Assembly (NCBI GenBank): GCA_046538105.1
Contig: JBKHJO010000006.1
Span: 15,409 to 79,408 of the forward strand
DNA from: JAWLEV01 sp046538105
Lineage (GTDB): Bacteria > Chloroflexota > Anaerolineae > UBA1429
Direction: 5' to 3'
DNA: 64,000 bases
Shown: positions 8,019-15,834 of the stretch, piece after piece
Layout: every line of letters begins with the position of its first letter
Position numbering within the stretch: the stretch's first letter is position 1
Notes under the pieces: generated by a model
Databases searched by the model: none
Told to the model about the DNA's origin: nothing
Seen by the model: the letters and a program-made list of their open reading frames with translations, nothing else
Made by a program: the position numbers and the translations under genes

Positions 8019-8277
8019 AGTCGGCGACGTATTGATAAGCGAAGGTGCCCCCCATGGGCCCCAGGCGCGTTGTAGCGAGGGCACCCACGGCGCTGGCATA
8101 ACGCGCGGTGGTTTTCAGGGACCAACCTCTGGAGAGACCCACGATAAAGGCAGCGTTATAACAATCGCCAGCGCCGGTGGGATTCACCTTTCTCACTTTA
8201 TGGGGTGGGACATCGAATGTGTCATCTTTAGGTTTTCTCACATGATGAGATGTCAATTGGGCGATTACAAAGAGCAC
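8005..8277 (-). pseudogene. C-terminal remnant of a PfkB-family carbohydrate kinase
   Basis: About 90 residues match the end of ribokinase/PfkB kinases, including the catalytic-base and anion-hole motif NPTGAGDCYNAAF followed by a helical GLSRGWSLKTTARYAS region. The usual 300-residue protein is missing its N-terminal two thirds, and no continuation in another frame is evident between 8278 and 8390. The remnant ends inside the lipB 3' end. Read as a deletion remnant, not a functional kinase. Confidence 0.7.
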
Positions 8278-8390
8278 GATGGCATTCTAACGTCTCAAAG
8301 GGGGAGCATCAAGGTGTCGTCTGGATTCTTGATACTGCTCACACTATAGTGGACTGGATCGGACGTTGAGGATAGATAAGGAGGGCGACC

Positions 8391-9119
8391 GTGCACGTCT
8401 TGTTGATCTCTGACATACATTCCAATCTTGAAGCCCTTGATGCCATTCTGGAGGCCGTCGACGATTTCGACGTTATCTGGTGTCTGGGGGATACTGTGGG
8501 CTATGGTCCAAACCCCAACGAGTGCATTGCACGCCTCAACGCGTTCGAACACCTGGCCATCGCGGGCAATCACGACTGGGGCTCCCTGGGAAAGATCGAT
8601 CTCTCCACTTTTAATGCCGACGCGCGAAGAGCCAACCTCTGGACCCGGGACCAATTGACGGCCGATTCTGTGGAATATCTGGAGGGGCTGCCCAAGACCA
8701 TTTCACGTGGGGATTTCTTTCTGGCTCATGGTAGCCCGCGGCGTCCCATATGGGAATATATATTCGATGAGGGGGTGGCAAAGGCGAACTTTTCCCATTT
8801 TGACGTTCCCGTCTGTTTTGTGGGCCATACCCACGTGCCTATCAAGTTCCGGGATGTGCCCGATCACTTTCATTGCGAGAGGATGTCTATCAGGGAAGGA
8901 GAACCTTTTTTTCTTGATGATGGGCGCTATATCGTGAACCCGGGCAGCGTGGGGCAGCCCCGAGATCGGGATCCGCGGGCCGCCTGCATGCTTTTGGAGA
9001 CGGAGAGCAAGCGGTGTGAGCAGCGGCGCGTGATCTATGACGTGGCCACCACGCAGAGAAAGATGCGCGAGGCAGATCTGCCGCCCCGAAATATCGAGCG
9101 CCTGCGCGTTGGGTGGTGA
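8391..9119 (+). CDS. Calcineurin-like metallophosphoesterase (YfcE/MJ0936 type)
   Basis: A 242-residue cytosolic phosphoesterase. The dinuclear-metal motifs are clear: ISDIHSNLEAL at the N-terminus, CLGDTVGYGPNPNE, AGNHDWG, and the C-terminal VGHTHVP with NPGSVGQPRDRDPRA. Substrates in this group vary (cyclic nucleotides, phosphodiesters, protein phosphate), so none is proposed. GTG start with AAGGAGGG just upstream. Stand-alone gene ahead of the DUF4349 lipoprotein. Confidence 0.88.
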   Translation: MHVLLISDIHSNLEALDAILEAVDDFDVIWCLGDTVGYGPNPNECIARLNAFEHLAIAGNHDWGSLGKIDLSTFNADARRANLWTRDQLTADSVEYLEGLPKTISRGDFFLAHGSPRRPIWEYIFDEGVAKANFSHFDVPVCFVGHTHVPIKFRDVPDHFHCERMSIREGEPFFLDDGRYIVNPGSVGQPRDRDPRAACMLLETESKRCEQRRVIYDVATTQRKMREADLPPRNIERLRVGW

Positions 9120-9193
9120 TGGGGGAACAAAAATCGCCGCTTTCCCGTCTTAATGATAGAAAGAAGCGAAAATGAGTTTTTAGGAGGATGAAG

Positions 9194-10087
9194 ATGAAAG
9201 GCAAAAGATGGATGATGAGCATTATGCTTTTGCTCATTGCGGCGTTAGTCACGTCCTGCGCTGCCCGGGCTCCCGACGTAATGAAGGAGGAGGCCATGGT
9301 AGAGCATGAGAGAGCACCAGAGGCTCCCCAGGAGGCGCCGGCAGTTGCTGAGGATGCATATACACGGACCTCTGAGGAAGCCGCGGAAGCGGAAGAGCGC
9401 ATGATCATTCGTACGGCGGACATGACCATCGTCGTAGAGGATACCGACGAGACGCTGCGGGCACTGCGCAATCTCGTCGATGGCTATGATGGATATGTCG
9501 TCAGTTCCCACCGTTGGCTTTCTAACGAGCAGCCACATGGTAGGATGACAGTGCGTGTACCCGCCGAGTCTCTCGATGAGGTGCTGGATCAGTTGCAGGA
9601 CATGGCCTTCAAGGTGGAGGATGAGGATATCTCGGGGGAGGATGTCACCCAGGAGTATGTGGATCTTCAGGCCAGGCTGCGGAACCTGGAGGCCACGGAG
9701 GAAGAGCTCTTGATCTTGCTGACCGAGGTGCGCGAAAGTCGAAGCAAAGCCGAGGACATATTGGCCATTCATCGCGAACTGACCAATATCCGGGGGCAGA
9801 TCGAGTCGCTCAAGGGGCGCAAGCAGTATCTGGAGCGCATGAGCGCCCTGGCGACCATAAACGTGACCATCCGTCCCAAAGAGGCACCAAAGCCGCTGGT
9901 GGAGAGGGCCGAATGGAGCCCCCTGGTCACCCTTAACAGGGCGTTGAGGGGCTTTGTAAATATCCTCCAGGCTCTTGTGGATCTGGCGATCTATGTCCTG
10001 ATCTTCTCACCCTTTATCGTGGTGCCCGTCCTTGTGTTGTGGCTCCTGGTGCGCTGGATACGGCGCCGTGGGAAAAAGGACGCATAG
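9194..10087 (+). CDS. DUF4349 membrane-anchored lipoprotein
   Basis: A 297-residue exported protein. The N-terminus is a lipoprotein signal ending in LVTSC, with the lipidated Cys at residue 22. A Glu/Ala/Pro-rich linker follows, then the DUF4349 core (IRTADMTIVVEDTDE, GGYVVSSHRW-like, VPAESLDEVLDQL) and a long predicted coiled coil at about 150-215. It ends with a transmembrane helix and an Arg/Lys-rich tail (WIRRRGKKDA). It would thus sit outside the membrane with both ends near it. The second of two close ATGs (9194) was chosen because AGGAGG at 9182-9187 abuts the first one. Function unknown. Confidence 0.8.
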   Translation: MKGKRWMMSIMLLLIAALVTSCAARAPDVMKEEAMVEHERAPEAPQEAPAVAEDAYTRTSEEAAEAEERMIIRTADMTIVVEDTDETLRALRNLVDGYDGYVVSSHRWLSNEQPHGRMTVRVPAESLDEVLDQLQDMAFKVEDEDISGEDVTQEYVDLQARLRNLEATEEELLILLTEVRESRSKAEDILAIHRELTNIRGQIESLKGRKQYLERMSALATINVTIRPKEAPKPLVERAEWSPLVTLNRALRGFVNILQALVDLAIYVLIFSPFIVVPVLVLWLLVRWIRRRGKKDA

Positions 10088-10106
10088 CATTCCGAGAAGA
10101 GGGGCA

Positions 10107-10126
10107 GCACGATACCTGTATCGTGC
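10107..10126. terminator. Perfect 8-bp hairpin after the DUF4349 gene
   Basis: GCACGATA pairs with TATCGTGC around a CCTG loop, just upstream of the larger terminator hairpin. It has no U-run of its own, so it may simply strengthen the termination zone. Confidence 0.4.
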
Positions 10127-10129
10127 GTT

Positions 10130-10173
10130 ACGTGGATGGGAAGACGCTTTGGGTGTCTCCCATCCACGTTTTG
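10130..10173 (+). terminator. Intrinsic terminator after the DUF4349 gene
   Basis: ACGTGGATGGGA (10130-10141) and TCCCATCCACGT form a long GC-rich hairpin followed by a short T-run (TTTTG). It lies 43 bases past the stop codon and well before nadE, so it separates the two transcription units. Confidence 0.7.
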
Positions 10174-10234
10174 CTATGGGGACATATTGACCTTGAGAGG
10201 CAGGGCATGTGATCACGGAGGGAGGAGCGGCTTT

Positions 10235-10264
10235 TTGGACGAAAAGGGATAGTTATGATAACAT
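10235..10264 (+). promoter_or_regulatory. Promoter for the nadE-carA operon
   Basis: TTGGAC (10235-10240), 18 bases, TAACAT (10259-10264), 25 bases before the nadE GTG. Moderate matches; GATAAC two bases earlier is an alternative -10. Confidence 0.4.
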
Positions 10265-10288
10265 GTTTTAGATTTGGGATAGGGGCGT

Positions 10289-11113
10289 GTGGGGAGAGTG
10301 GCGGTGCTTGAGGATCTAAGTCTGGACTGTGAGAGGGAGTGCGAGCGGATCGTAGGCTTTCTACGCGACTATGCAGAGGGCGTGGGCCGGCCGCGCTTTG
10401 TCGTGGGATTGTCGGGAGGGCTGGATTCCTCTGTGGCGACGGCCGTGGCGGCCCGCGCCATGGGGCCCGAGAATGTAAAGGCCTTGATGCTGCCTCATGA
10501 GGAGAGCAGTCCTGAAAGCGAAGAGGATGCCCGTCTGCTTATCGATCAACTGGGTATCTCCGCTATGCGCTTTGAGATCACAGGTATGGTAGATCCGCTG
10601 TTTCAGCGCTATCCCGATATGAACAAGACGCGCAGGGGCAACGCCATGGCTCGCTGCCGCATGCTCGTTCTGTACGATCAGTCCGAGGAGTTTGAGGGGC
10701 TGGTGTTGGGGACCAGCAATCGGACGGAATGGCTTTTGGGCTATTTCACTATCTATGGCGATGGTGCAGCGGCCATAGAGCCCCTGGGGCATCTTTACAA
10801 GTGTCAGGTGCGTGAACTGGCCAAACATATGGGTGTTCCGGACCGTATTATCGAAAAGGCTCCCAGCGCTGATCTGTGGGCGGGGCAGACGGACGAGAAG
10901 GAACTTGGTTTCACCTACGATGTGGCAGATCAGATCCTGTTTCTGTTAACTGAACGGGGTCTCGGAACGGAAGCGGTCTCGGCCCGCGGGTTTGACAGCG
11001 ACGTTGTGCGGGCTGTGAAGCGACATATGGCATTGACGGCCTTTAAGCGCAGATTGCCGCCCAAACTTGATACAGTTGATCAGGAAAGACGAGATGTTAT
11101 GGGGGAAAAATGA
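10289..11113 (+). CDS. nadE: NH3-dependent NAD(+) synthetase
   Basis: Amidates deamido-NAD to NAD using ammonia and ATP. The 274-residue protein carries the ATP-pyrophosphatase P-loop SGGLDSS (42-48) and the NAD-synthetase core GTSNRTEWLLGYFTIYGD, ending in the substrate loop APSADLWAGQTDEKELG. It has no nitrilase (glutaminase) domain, so it should use free ammonia. That fits the nitrogen-assimilation genes nearby. GTG start with a GGGG-rich upstream stretch. The stop overlaps the carA ATG (ATGA), implying coupling. Confidence 0.93.
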   Translation: MGRVAVLEDLSLDCERECERIVGFLRDYAEGVGRPRFVVGLSGGLDSSVATAVAARAMGPENVKALMLPHEESSPESEEDARLLIDQLGISAMRFEITGMVDPLFQRYPDMNKTRRGNAMARCRMLVLYDQSEEFEGLVLGTSNRTEWLLGYFTIYGDGAAAIEPLGHLYKCQVRELAKHMGVPDRIIEKAPSADLWAGQTDEKELGFTYDVADQILFLLTERGLGTEAVSARGFDSDVVRAVKRHMALTAFKRRLPPKLDTVDQERRDVMGEK

Positions 11114-12267
11114 GCAGAGAGAAACAAGGCATGCTCGTTCTGGAAGATGGAAGCGTGTTCGTTGGTCACTCTATGGCAGCGGAGGGAGAGTGGGTCGGCG
11201 AGGTGGTGTTCGATACAGCCATGACGGGATATCAGGAGCTCATCACGGATCCCTCCTGCTGGGGCCAGATGATCGTCTTCACCTGCCCCCATATAGGGAA
11301 CGTGGGGGTGAATTTCGAGGATGTCGAGTCCAGCCAGCCCTATGCTCGCGCAGTGGTGGCGCGCAAGATCTGTGAACAGCCCAGGAACTGGCGCGCAGAG
11401 CAATCTCTGCCCGAATATCTTTCCCAGACTGGAGTGCCCGCGTTATCTGATGTGGATACACGGCGGCTGACACTTGTATTGCGGGAAGAGGGGACCATGC
11501 GTGGTGCCCTGTCCACGGTGGATTTGGACTGCGAGCGCCTTTTAAAGATGGCAAAGGACGCGCCGGATATGAGCATGCTCTCGCCCGTTGGAAAGGTATC
11601 GTTGTCGGAACAGACCGAGTGGACAGAGGATATTCCCCACAAGTGGTTGAGATACGTGGACTACAGTAGAGATTCTTATGAGAAACCACCACACGTTGTC
11701 GTCATTGACTGTGGTGTCAAGTACAATATATTGCGCCATCTGGCGACCCTGGGGGCGCGGGTTACACTGGTGCCGGCCAATTCCACGGCGGAGATGATTA
11801 TGGCGCAGGAGCCGGACGGTGTGCTCATTTCCAACGGGCCGGGGGATCCGGAGCAGGTTCCCGAGGAGACGATGATTGCCATAAGAGACCTGATGGGCCA
11901 GGTTCCTATGTTCGGTATCTGTCTTGGGCAGCATCTGCTCGCCCTGGCAGCGGGCGCGCGCATATTCAAGTTGCCGTTTGGACATCATGGTGCGAACCAC
12001 CCGGTGCAGAACCTGACGACGGGCAAGGTGGCCATCACGTCACAGAATCACAACTATGCTGTCGATTCTGATTCGTTGGAAGGATTGCCCTACGAGGTGA
12101 CGCATATCAACCTGTACGATGGCACCGTTCAGGGCATACGGCATCGCGAATGGCCCGTATACGCTGTTCAGTACCATCCGGAAAACTCTCCTGGGCCCCA
12201 TGATTCTCTATACGTGTTGGAGGATTTTGTTGCATCTCTTTGTGAAGAGGAGCCCACCGCCCTGTAA
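11110..12267 (+). CDS. carA: Carbamoyl-phosphate synthase small (glutaminase) subunit
   Basis: Hydrolyses glutamine and channels the ammonia to CarB to make carbamoyl phosphate for arginine and pyrimidines. The 385-residue protein has the N-terminal CPSase small-chain domain and a class I glutaminase with the triad C271 (FGICLGQH), H356 and E358 (QYHPENSPGPHDS). The usual Ala or Gln after the Glu is Asn here, which is harmless. It overlaps nadE by four bases and is followed by carB after a 93-base gap. Confidence 0.96.
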   Translation: MSREKQGMLVLEDGSVFVGHSMAAEGEWVGEVVFDTAMTGYQELITDPSCWGQMIVFTCPHIGNVGVNFEDVESSQPYARAVVARKICEQPRNWRAEQSLPEYLSQTGVPALSDVDTRRLTLVLREEGTMRGALSTVDLDCERLLKMAKDAPDMSMLSPVGKVSLSEQTEWTEDIPHKWLRYVDYSRDSYEKPPHVVVIDCGVKYNILRHLATLGARVTLVPANSTAEMIMAQEPDGVLISNGPGDPEQVPEETMIAIRDLMGQVPMFGICLGQHLLALAAGARIFKLPFGHHGANHPVQNLTTGKVAITSQNHNYAVDSDSLEGLPYEVTHINLYDGTVQGIRHREWPVYAVQYHPENSPGPHDSLYVLEDFVASLCEEEPTAL

Positions 12268-12360
12268 GACTGTGTAGAGGAAGGCGTTTGATTCTATCGC
12301 TACCCGGCGTCTGGTGACCTATAATTGAAAATCTGTTTGTGGGGGGACAATAAGAGATTT

Positions 12361-15300
12361 ATGCCGAAACGTACAGACATACACAAGATTCTGATTATTG
12401 GATCCGGGCCCATCATTGTCGGTCAGGCGTGTGAGTTCGATTATTCGGGCACGCAGGCCTGCAAGGCCCTGCAAGAAGAGGGTTATACCACGCTGTTGGT
12501 GAACTCGAACCCCGCGACGATCATGACGGATCCAGAGACGGCGGATATCGTATATATCGAGCCACTGACGGTACCCGTCCTGGAGCGTGTCATAGAAAAA
12601 GAGCGCCCCGACGCTATTCTCCCTACCATGGGGGGACAGACAGGGTTAAACCTGGCCATGGACCTTTATCACGAAGGTATCCTCGATCGCTATGGGGTGG
12701 AACTCATCGGGGCGCGATCCGAGTCGATCCAGGTCGCCGAGGATCGTGAGGATTTCAAGGAGGCCATGACGGAGATTGGGCTGGAGTGTCCCAAAAGTTA
12801 TTCTGTGACCTCGCTGGAAGCAGCCCACGATATTATGGAGGAGATCGGCCTGCCAGCCATCATTCGTCCCTCCTTTACTCTGGGAGGTACGGGAAGCGGC
12901 ACGGCCTATAACAGACAGGATTTTGACGAGATGGTCGCGCGGGGGCTCAAACAGAGTCCCGTGGATGAGGTGCTCGTCGAGGAGTCTGTCATCGGCTGGA
13001 AGGAGATCGAGTTAGAGGTGATGCGAGATGCGGATGATGGATTCGTGGTGGTTTGTTCCATCGAGAACGTTGACCCGATGGGCGTGCACACGGGAGATAG
13101 CATCACGGTGGCGCCCGTACAGACCCTGACGGACAAAGAATACCAGATCATCCGCGATATGGCGCGCAAGGTGATGGAGCGCGTGGGGGTGGAGACGGGT
13201 GGATCTAACGTGCAGTTTGCGATCCATCCCGAAACGGGACGCACGTTGGTCATCGAGATGAACCCTCGCGTTTCGCGCAGTTCCGCCCTGGCGAGCAAAG
13301 CCACCGGCTTTCCCATCGCCAAGATCGCGGCCAAGTTGGCTGCGGGTTACCTCCTGCACGAACTGCCGAACGACATCACCAAGGAGACGCCTGCCTCTTT
13401 CGAGCCAGCAGTGGACTATGCTGTGATCAAGATCCCCCGCTGGCATATGGAAAAGTTTCCCCAGGCGGATGCCAGCCTGGGCACGCAGATGAAGTCCGTG
13501 GGAGAGGTTATGGCCATCGGGCGTTCCTTTATCGAGGCACTTCAAAAAGGTGCTTCGGCGCGTGAGGACGGTCGCGACGGCCTGTTTGACCCCGAGGCCG
13601 CCGAGGCCTCGCCAGAGGAGATACGCCATCGGCTCATCGAGCCCAATCCCGAACGCCTTTTCTATATCATTCCCGCCCTGGATGCGGGCATGTCCATTGA
13701 GGAGATATCGGAGATGACGTATATCGACCCCTGGTTTCTGCGAGAGATCGATGAACTGCGTTCCATTCGAGATGCTATGGCGGGTGTTCCCTTGGAGCAT
13801 ATCTCGCGGGATCTGATGCGCGAGGCGAAGCGGGCGGGTATGACCGACTCGCTCATCGCCCGGCTGGTGAGCCCGATGGTGGGAGAGTTGGATGTGCGCG
13901 CTTACCGCAAGGGTTTGGAGGTATGTCCTGTCTACTCACGCGTCGACACCTGCGCTGGCGAGTTCCCCGCTTTTACGCCCTATCTTTACAGTAACTATGA
14001 GTCCGTCTGCGAATCGGACCCCACGGATCGGCGCAAGATCGTGGTGTTGGGCAGCGGCCCCAATCGTATAGGGCAGGGGATCGAGTTCGATTATTGCTGT
14101 ACCAAAGCCTCCTTTGCCTTTGAGGAGATGGGCTTTGAGACGATCATGGTCAACTGTAACCCGGAGACCGTCTCCACGGACTATGACACGAGCGACAGGC
14201 TGTATTTCGAGCCCCTCACGCTGGAGCATATCCTCAATATCTGCGACCTGGAAAAACCCGAGGGAGTCATCGTGCAGTTTGGCGGGCAGACGCCTCTCAA
14301 GTTGGTCAGCCGGCTTGCCGATGCGGGTGTGCCCATCCTGGGCACGGACCCGGACGCCATCGATCTGGCCGAGGACCGGGAGCGCTTTGGGGCCTTTATG
14401 CAGGAAATTGGCCTGCCCATGCCAGAGCATGGCATAGCCCACTCCGCAGAAGAGGCCTTTGAGGTTGCGGAGCGCATCGGCTACCCGGTGATCGTGCGGC
14501 CCTCTTATGTGCTGGGCGGCAGGGCCATGGCCATCGTCCACGATGAGGAAGATCTGGATCATTATATTCGATCCGCCGTGAAAGTGGCGGAGGATACGCC
14601 CATACTGATCGATCGCTTCCTGGAGGATGCCTTTGAGATGGATGTGGACTGTGTGAGCGACGGTGAAGACGTGCGTATCGCGGCCATCATGGAGCAGATC
14701 GAGCGTACGGGGGTGCACTCGGGTGACAGCGCCTGCGTGATCCCCACGATAATGGTGGAGGGGGAGTCCCTGGAAAAGATTCGCGATTACACACGGCGGC
14801 TGGCGCGGGCTTTGCGCACGGTAGGCTGTCTGAATATCCAGTACGCCATGAAGGATGGGGAGGTGTATGTTATCGAGGCCAACCCACGCGCATCGCGGAC
14901 GGTGCCCTATGTGAGCAAGTCGACAGGAGTCTCCTGGGCGAGGGTGGCGTGCCAGGTGGTGAATGGCCTGACCCTGGACGAACTGGGCGTGCCCGACGAG
15001 CCCCGGCTGGAGAGCTATTGCTGTAAAGAAGTGGTGTTGCCCTTTATCAAGTTTCCCGGAGAGCCGGCCCTACTCGGCCCCGAGATGCGCAGCACCGGCG
15101 AGGTGATGGGTATGGACGATGATTTTGGCATGGCCTATGCCAAGGCGCAGATGGCTGCAGGCAACGATCTGCCCACCGAGGGGACGATCTTTTTGAGCGT
15201 GAACGATCATGATAAGGAGAATCTGGTTCCCATCGCCGAGGATCTGGCCGATATGGGGTTTTCCCTCGTGGGCACGAGGGGAACGGCGGCCTATTTACAG

Positions 15301-15588
15301 GAGCATGGGCTGGACGTGGAGACCATTCTTAAGGTGAGCGAGGGAAGACCAAACGGTGTGGATATGATCATCAATGACGAGTTGGATTTGCTCATCAACA
15401 CGCCTCTGGGGGGGAGGGCTTTTAGCGACGAGCACGTGCTGCGAAATGTGGCTGTGGCACGCGGTGTATCCGTGATCACCACGCTTTCGGGGGCCCAGGC
15501 GGCGGCTCAGGGGATCAGGGCCCTGCGTGAGCGAGATCTTGGGGTAAAGAGCCTTCAGGAGCACTGGCACCTAAACGTTCAGGCATAA
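12361..15588 (+). CDS. carB: Carbamoyl-phosphate synthase large subunit
   Basis: The ATP-using subunit that builds carbamoyl phosphate. 1075 residues, normal length. It has two homologous halves, each with an ATP-grasp domain (NEGxNP-type starts ILIIGSGPIIVGQACEFDYS and VVLGSGPNRIGQGIEFDY), and a C-terminal MGS-like allosteric domain (IFLSVNDHDKENLVPIAEDL). The start is the ATG at 12361 (MPKRTDIHKI, the family's usual beginning). The in-frame TTG at 12325 would add 12 residues unlike the family. A TATAAT at 12320-12325 could be the -10 of a local promoter, but no good -35 is seen. Confidence 0.96.
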   Translation: MPKRTDIHKILIIGSGPIIVGQACEFDYSGTQACKALQEEGYTTLLVNSNPATIMTDPETADIVYIEPLTVPVLERVIEKERPDAILPTMGGQTGLNLAMDLYHEGILDRYGVELIGARSESIQVAEDREDFKEAMTEIGLECPKSYSVTSLEAAHDIMEEIGLPAIIRPSFTLGGTGSGTAYNRQDFDEMVARGLKQSPVDEVLVEESVIGWKEIELEVMRDADDGFVVVCSIENVDPMGVHTGDSITVAPVQTLTDKEYQIIRDMARKVMERVGVETGGSNVQFAIHPETGRTLVIEMNPRVSRSSALASKATGFPIAKIAAKLAAGYLLHELPNDITKETPASFEPAVDYAVIKIPRWHMEKFPQADASLGTQMKSVGEVMAIGRSFIEALQKGASAREDGRDGLFDPEAAEASPEEIRHRLIEPNPERLFYIIPALDAGMSIEEISEMTYIDPWFLREIDELRSIRDAMAGVPLEHISRDLMREAKRAGMTDSLIARLVSPMVGELDVRAYRKGLEVCPVYSRVDTCAGEFPAFTPYLYSNYESVCESDPTDRRKIVVLGSGPNRIGQGIEFDYCCTKASFAFEEMGFETIMVNCNPETVSTDYDTSDRLYFEPLTLEHILNICDLEKPEGVIVQFGGQTPLKLVSRLADAGVPILGTDPDAIDLAEDRERFGAFMQEIGLPMPEHGIAHSAEEAFEVAERIGYPVIVRPSYVLGGRAMAIVHDEEDLDHYIRSAVKVAEDTPILIDRFLEDAFEMDVDCVSDGEDVRIAAIMEQIERTGVHSGDSACVIPTIMVEGESLEKIRDYTRRLARALRTVGCLNIQYAMKDGEVYVIEANPRASRTVPYVSKSTGVSWARVACQVVNGLTLDELGVPDEPRLESYCCKEVVLPFIKFPGEPALLGPEMRSTGEVMGMDDDFGMAYAKAQMAAGNDLPTEGTIFLSVNDHDKENLVPIAEDLADMGFSLVGTRGTAAYLQEHGLDVETILKVSEGRPNGVDMIINDELDLLINTPLGGRAFSDEHVLRNVAVARGVSVITTLSGAQAAAQGIRALRERDLGVKSLQEHWHLNVQA

Positions 15589-15630
15589 TAAAGGAATATG
15601 TCCCTTTGTTTCGGGGAGTAAAAGGGGGTT

Positions 15631-15659
15631 TTGACATAGTCGGTAAAGATATATATACT
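15631..15659 (+). promoter_or_regulatory. Near-consensus promoter of the glutamate synthase operon
   Basis: A perfect TTGACA (15631-15636), 17 bases, then TATACT (15654-15659), in an AT-rich patch. This is one of the best sigma-A promoters in the window. Transcription should start near 15666, about 170 bases before the first gene. Confidence 0.8.
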
Positions 15660-15665
15660 TTCGAC

Positions 15666-15834
15666 ATCATATGGAAGGGGTATATAGCGCAGGCTTGTTG
15701 GCGCTCGTGGGAAGCTGAATATTAAAGGACTTTGCAGTCTCTGTCGGGACGATTGCCGTCTCTCTGGGGCGTTGAAGCCGCCTAAGTTATTTAGGCGGCT
15801 CTTTTTTATGTTTTTAGGTTAAAGCGGGGCAAAC
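15666..15834 (+). promoter_or_regulatory. Structured leader of the glutamate synthase operon
   Basis: A 170-base untranslated leader. It contains an AGCGC/GCGCT hairpin (15686-15705), then two similar short elements in tandem, each beginning GGAC and ending GTCTCT (about 15728-15742 and 15747-15763), then a strong terminator hairpin. GGGGCG at 15766-15771 can alternatively pair with the CGCC inside the terminator's 5' arm, the geometry expected of an antiterminator. I could not match it to the glnA, T-box, glycine or SAM classes. A nitrogen signal is plausible from context only. Confidence 0.5.
15776..15807 (+). terminator. Leader terminator before the glutamate synthase operon
   Basis: AGCCGCCTAA (15776-15785) and TTAGGCGGCT (15791-15800) make a perfect 10-bp stem with a 5-base loop, followed by a CTTTTTT tract. 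It lies between the promoter and the first gene on the same strand, 28 bases before that gene, so it must be conditional for the operon to be expressed. Confidence 0.8.

Noticed and set aside
8295..8654. 119-residue minus-strand frame before the phosphoesterase as the missing front of the PfkB gene
   Set aside because: Its sequence has no PfkB features, and its larger part is antisense to the phosphoesterase gene.
13012..13800. 262-residue open frame on the minus strand inside carB
   Set aside because: It is the complement of a strongly conserved CarB region, has no ribosome binding site and no protein family pattern; a codon-bias shadow.
15666..15834. T-box, glnA, glycine or SAM riboswitch in the glutamate synthase leader
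   Set aside because: The T-box GGUGGNACCGCG, the glnA GGAAGUA core and the glycine AAAGGACAG-type motif set are not present in the right places, so no known class is claimed.
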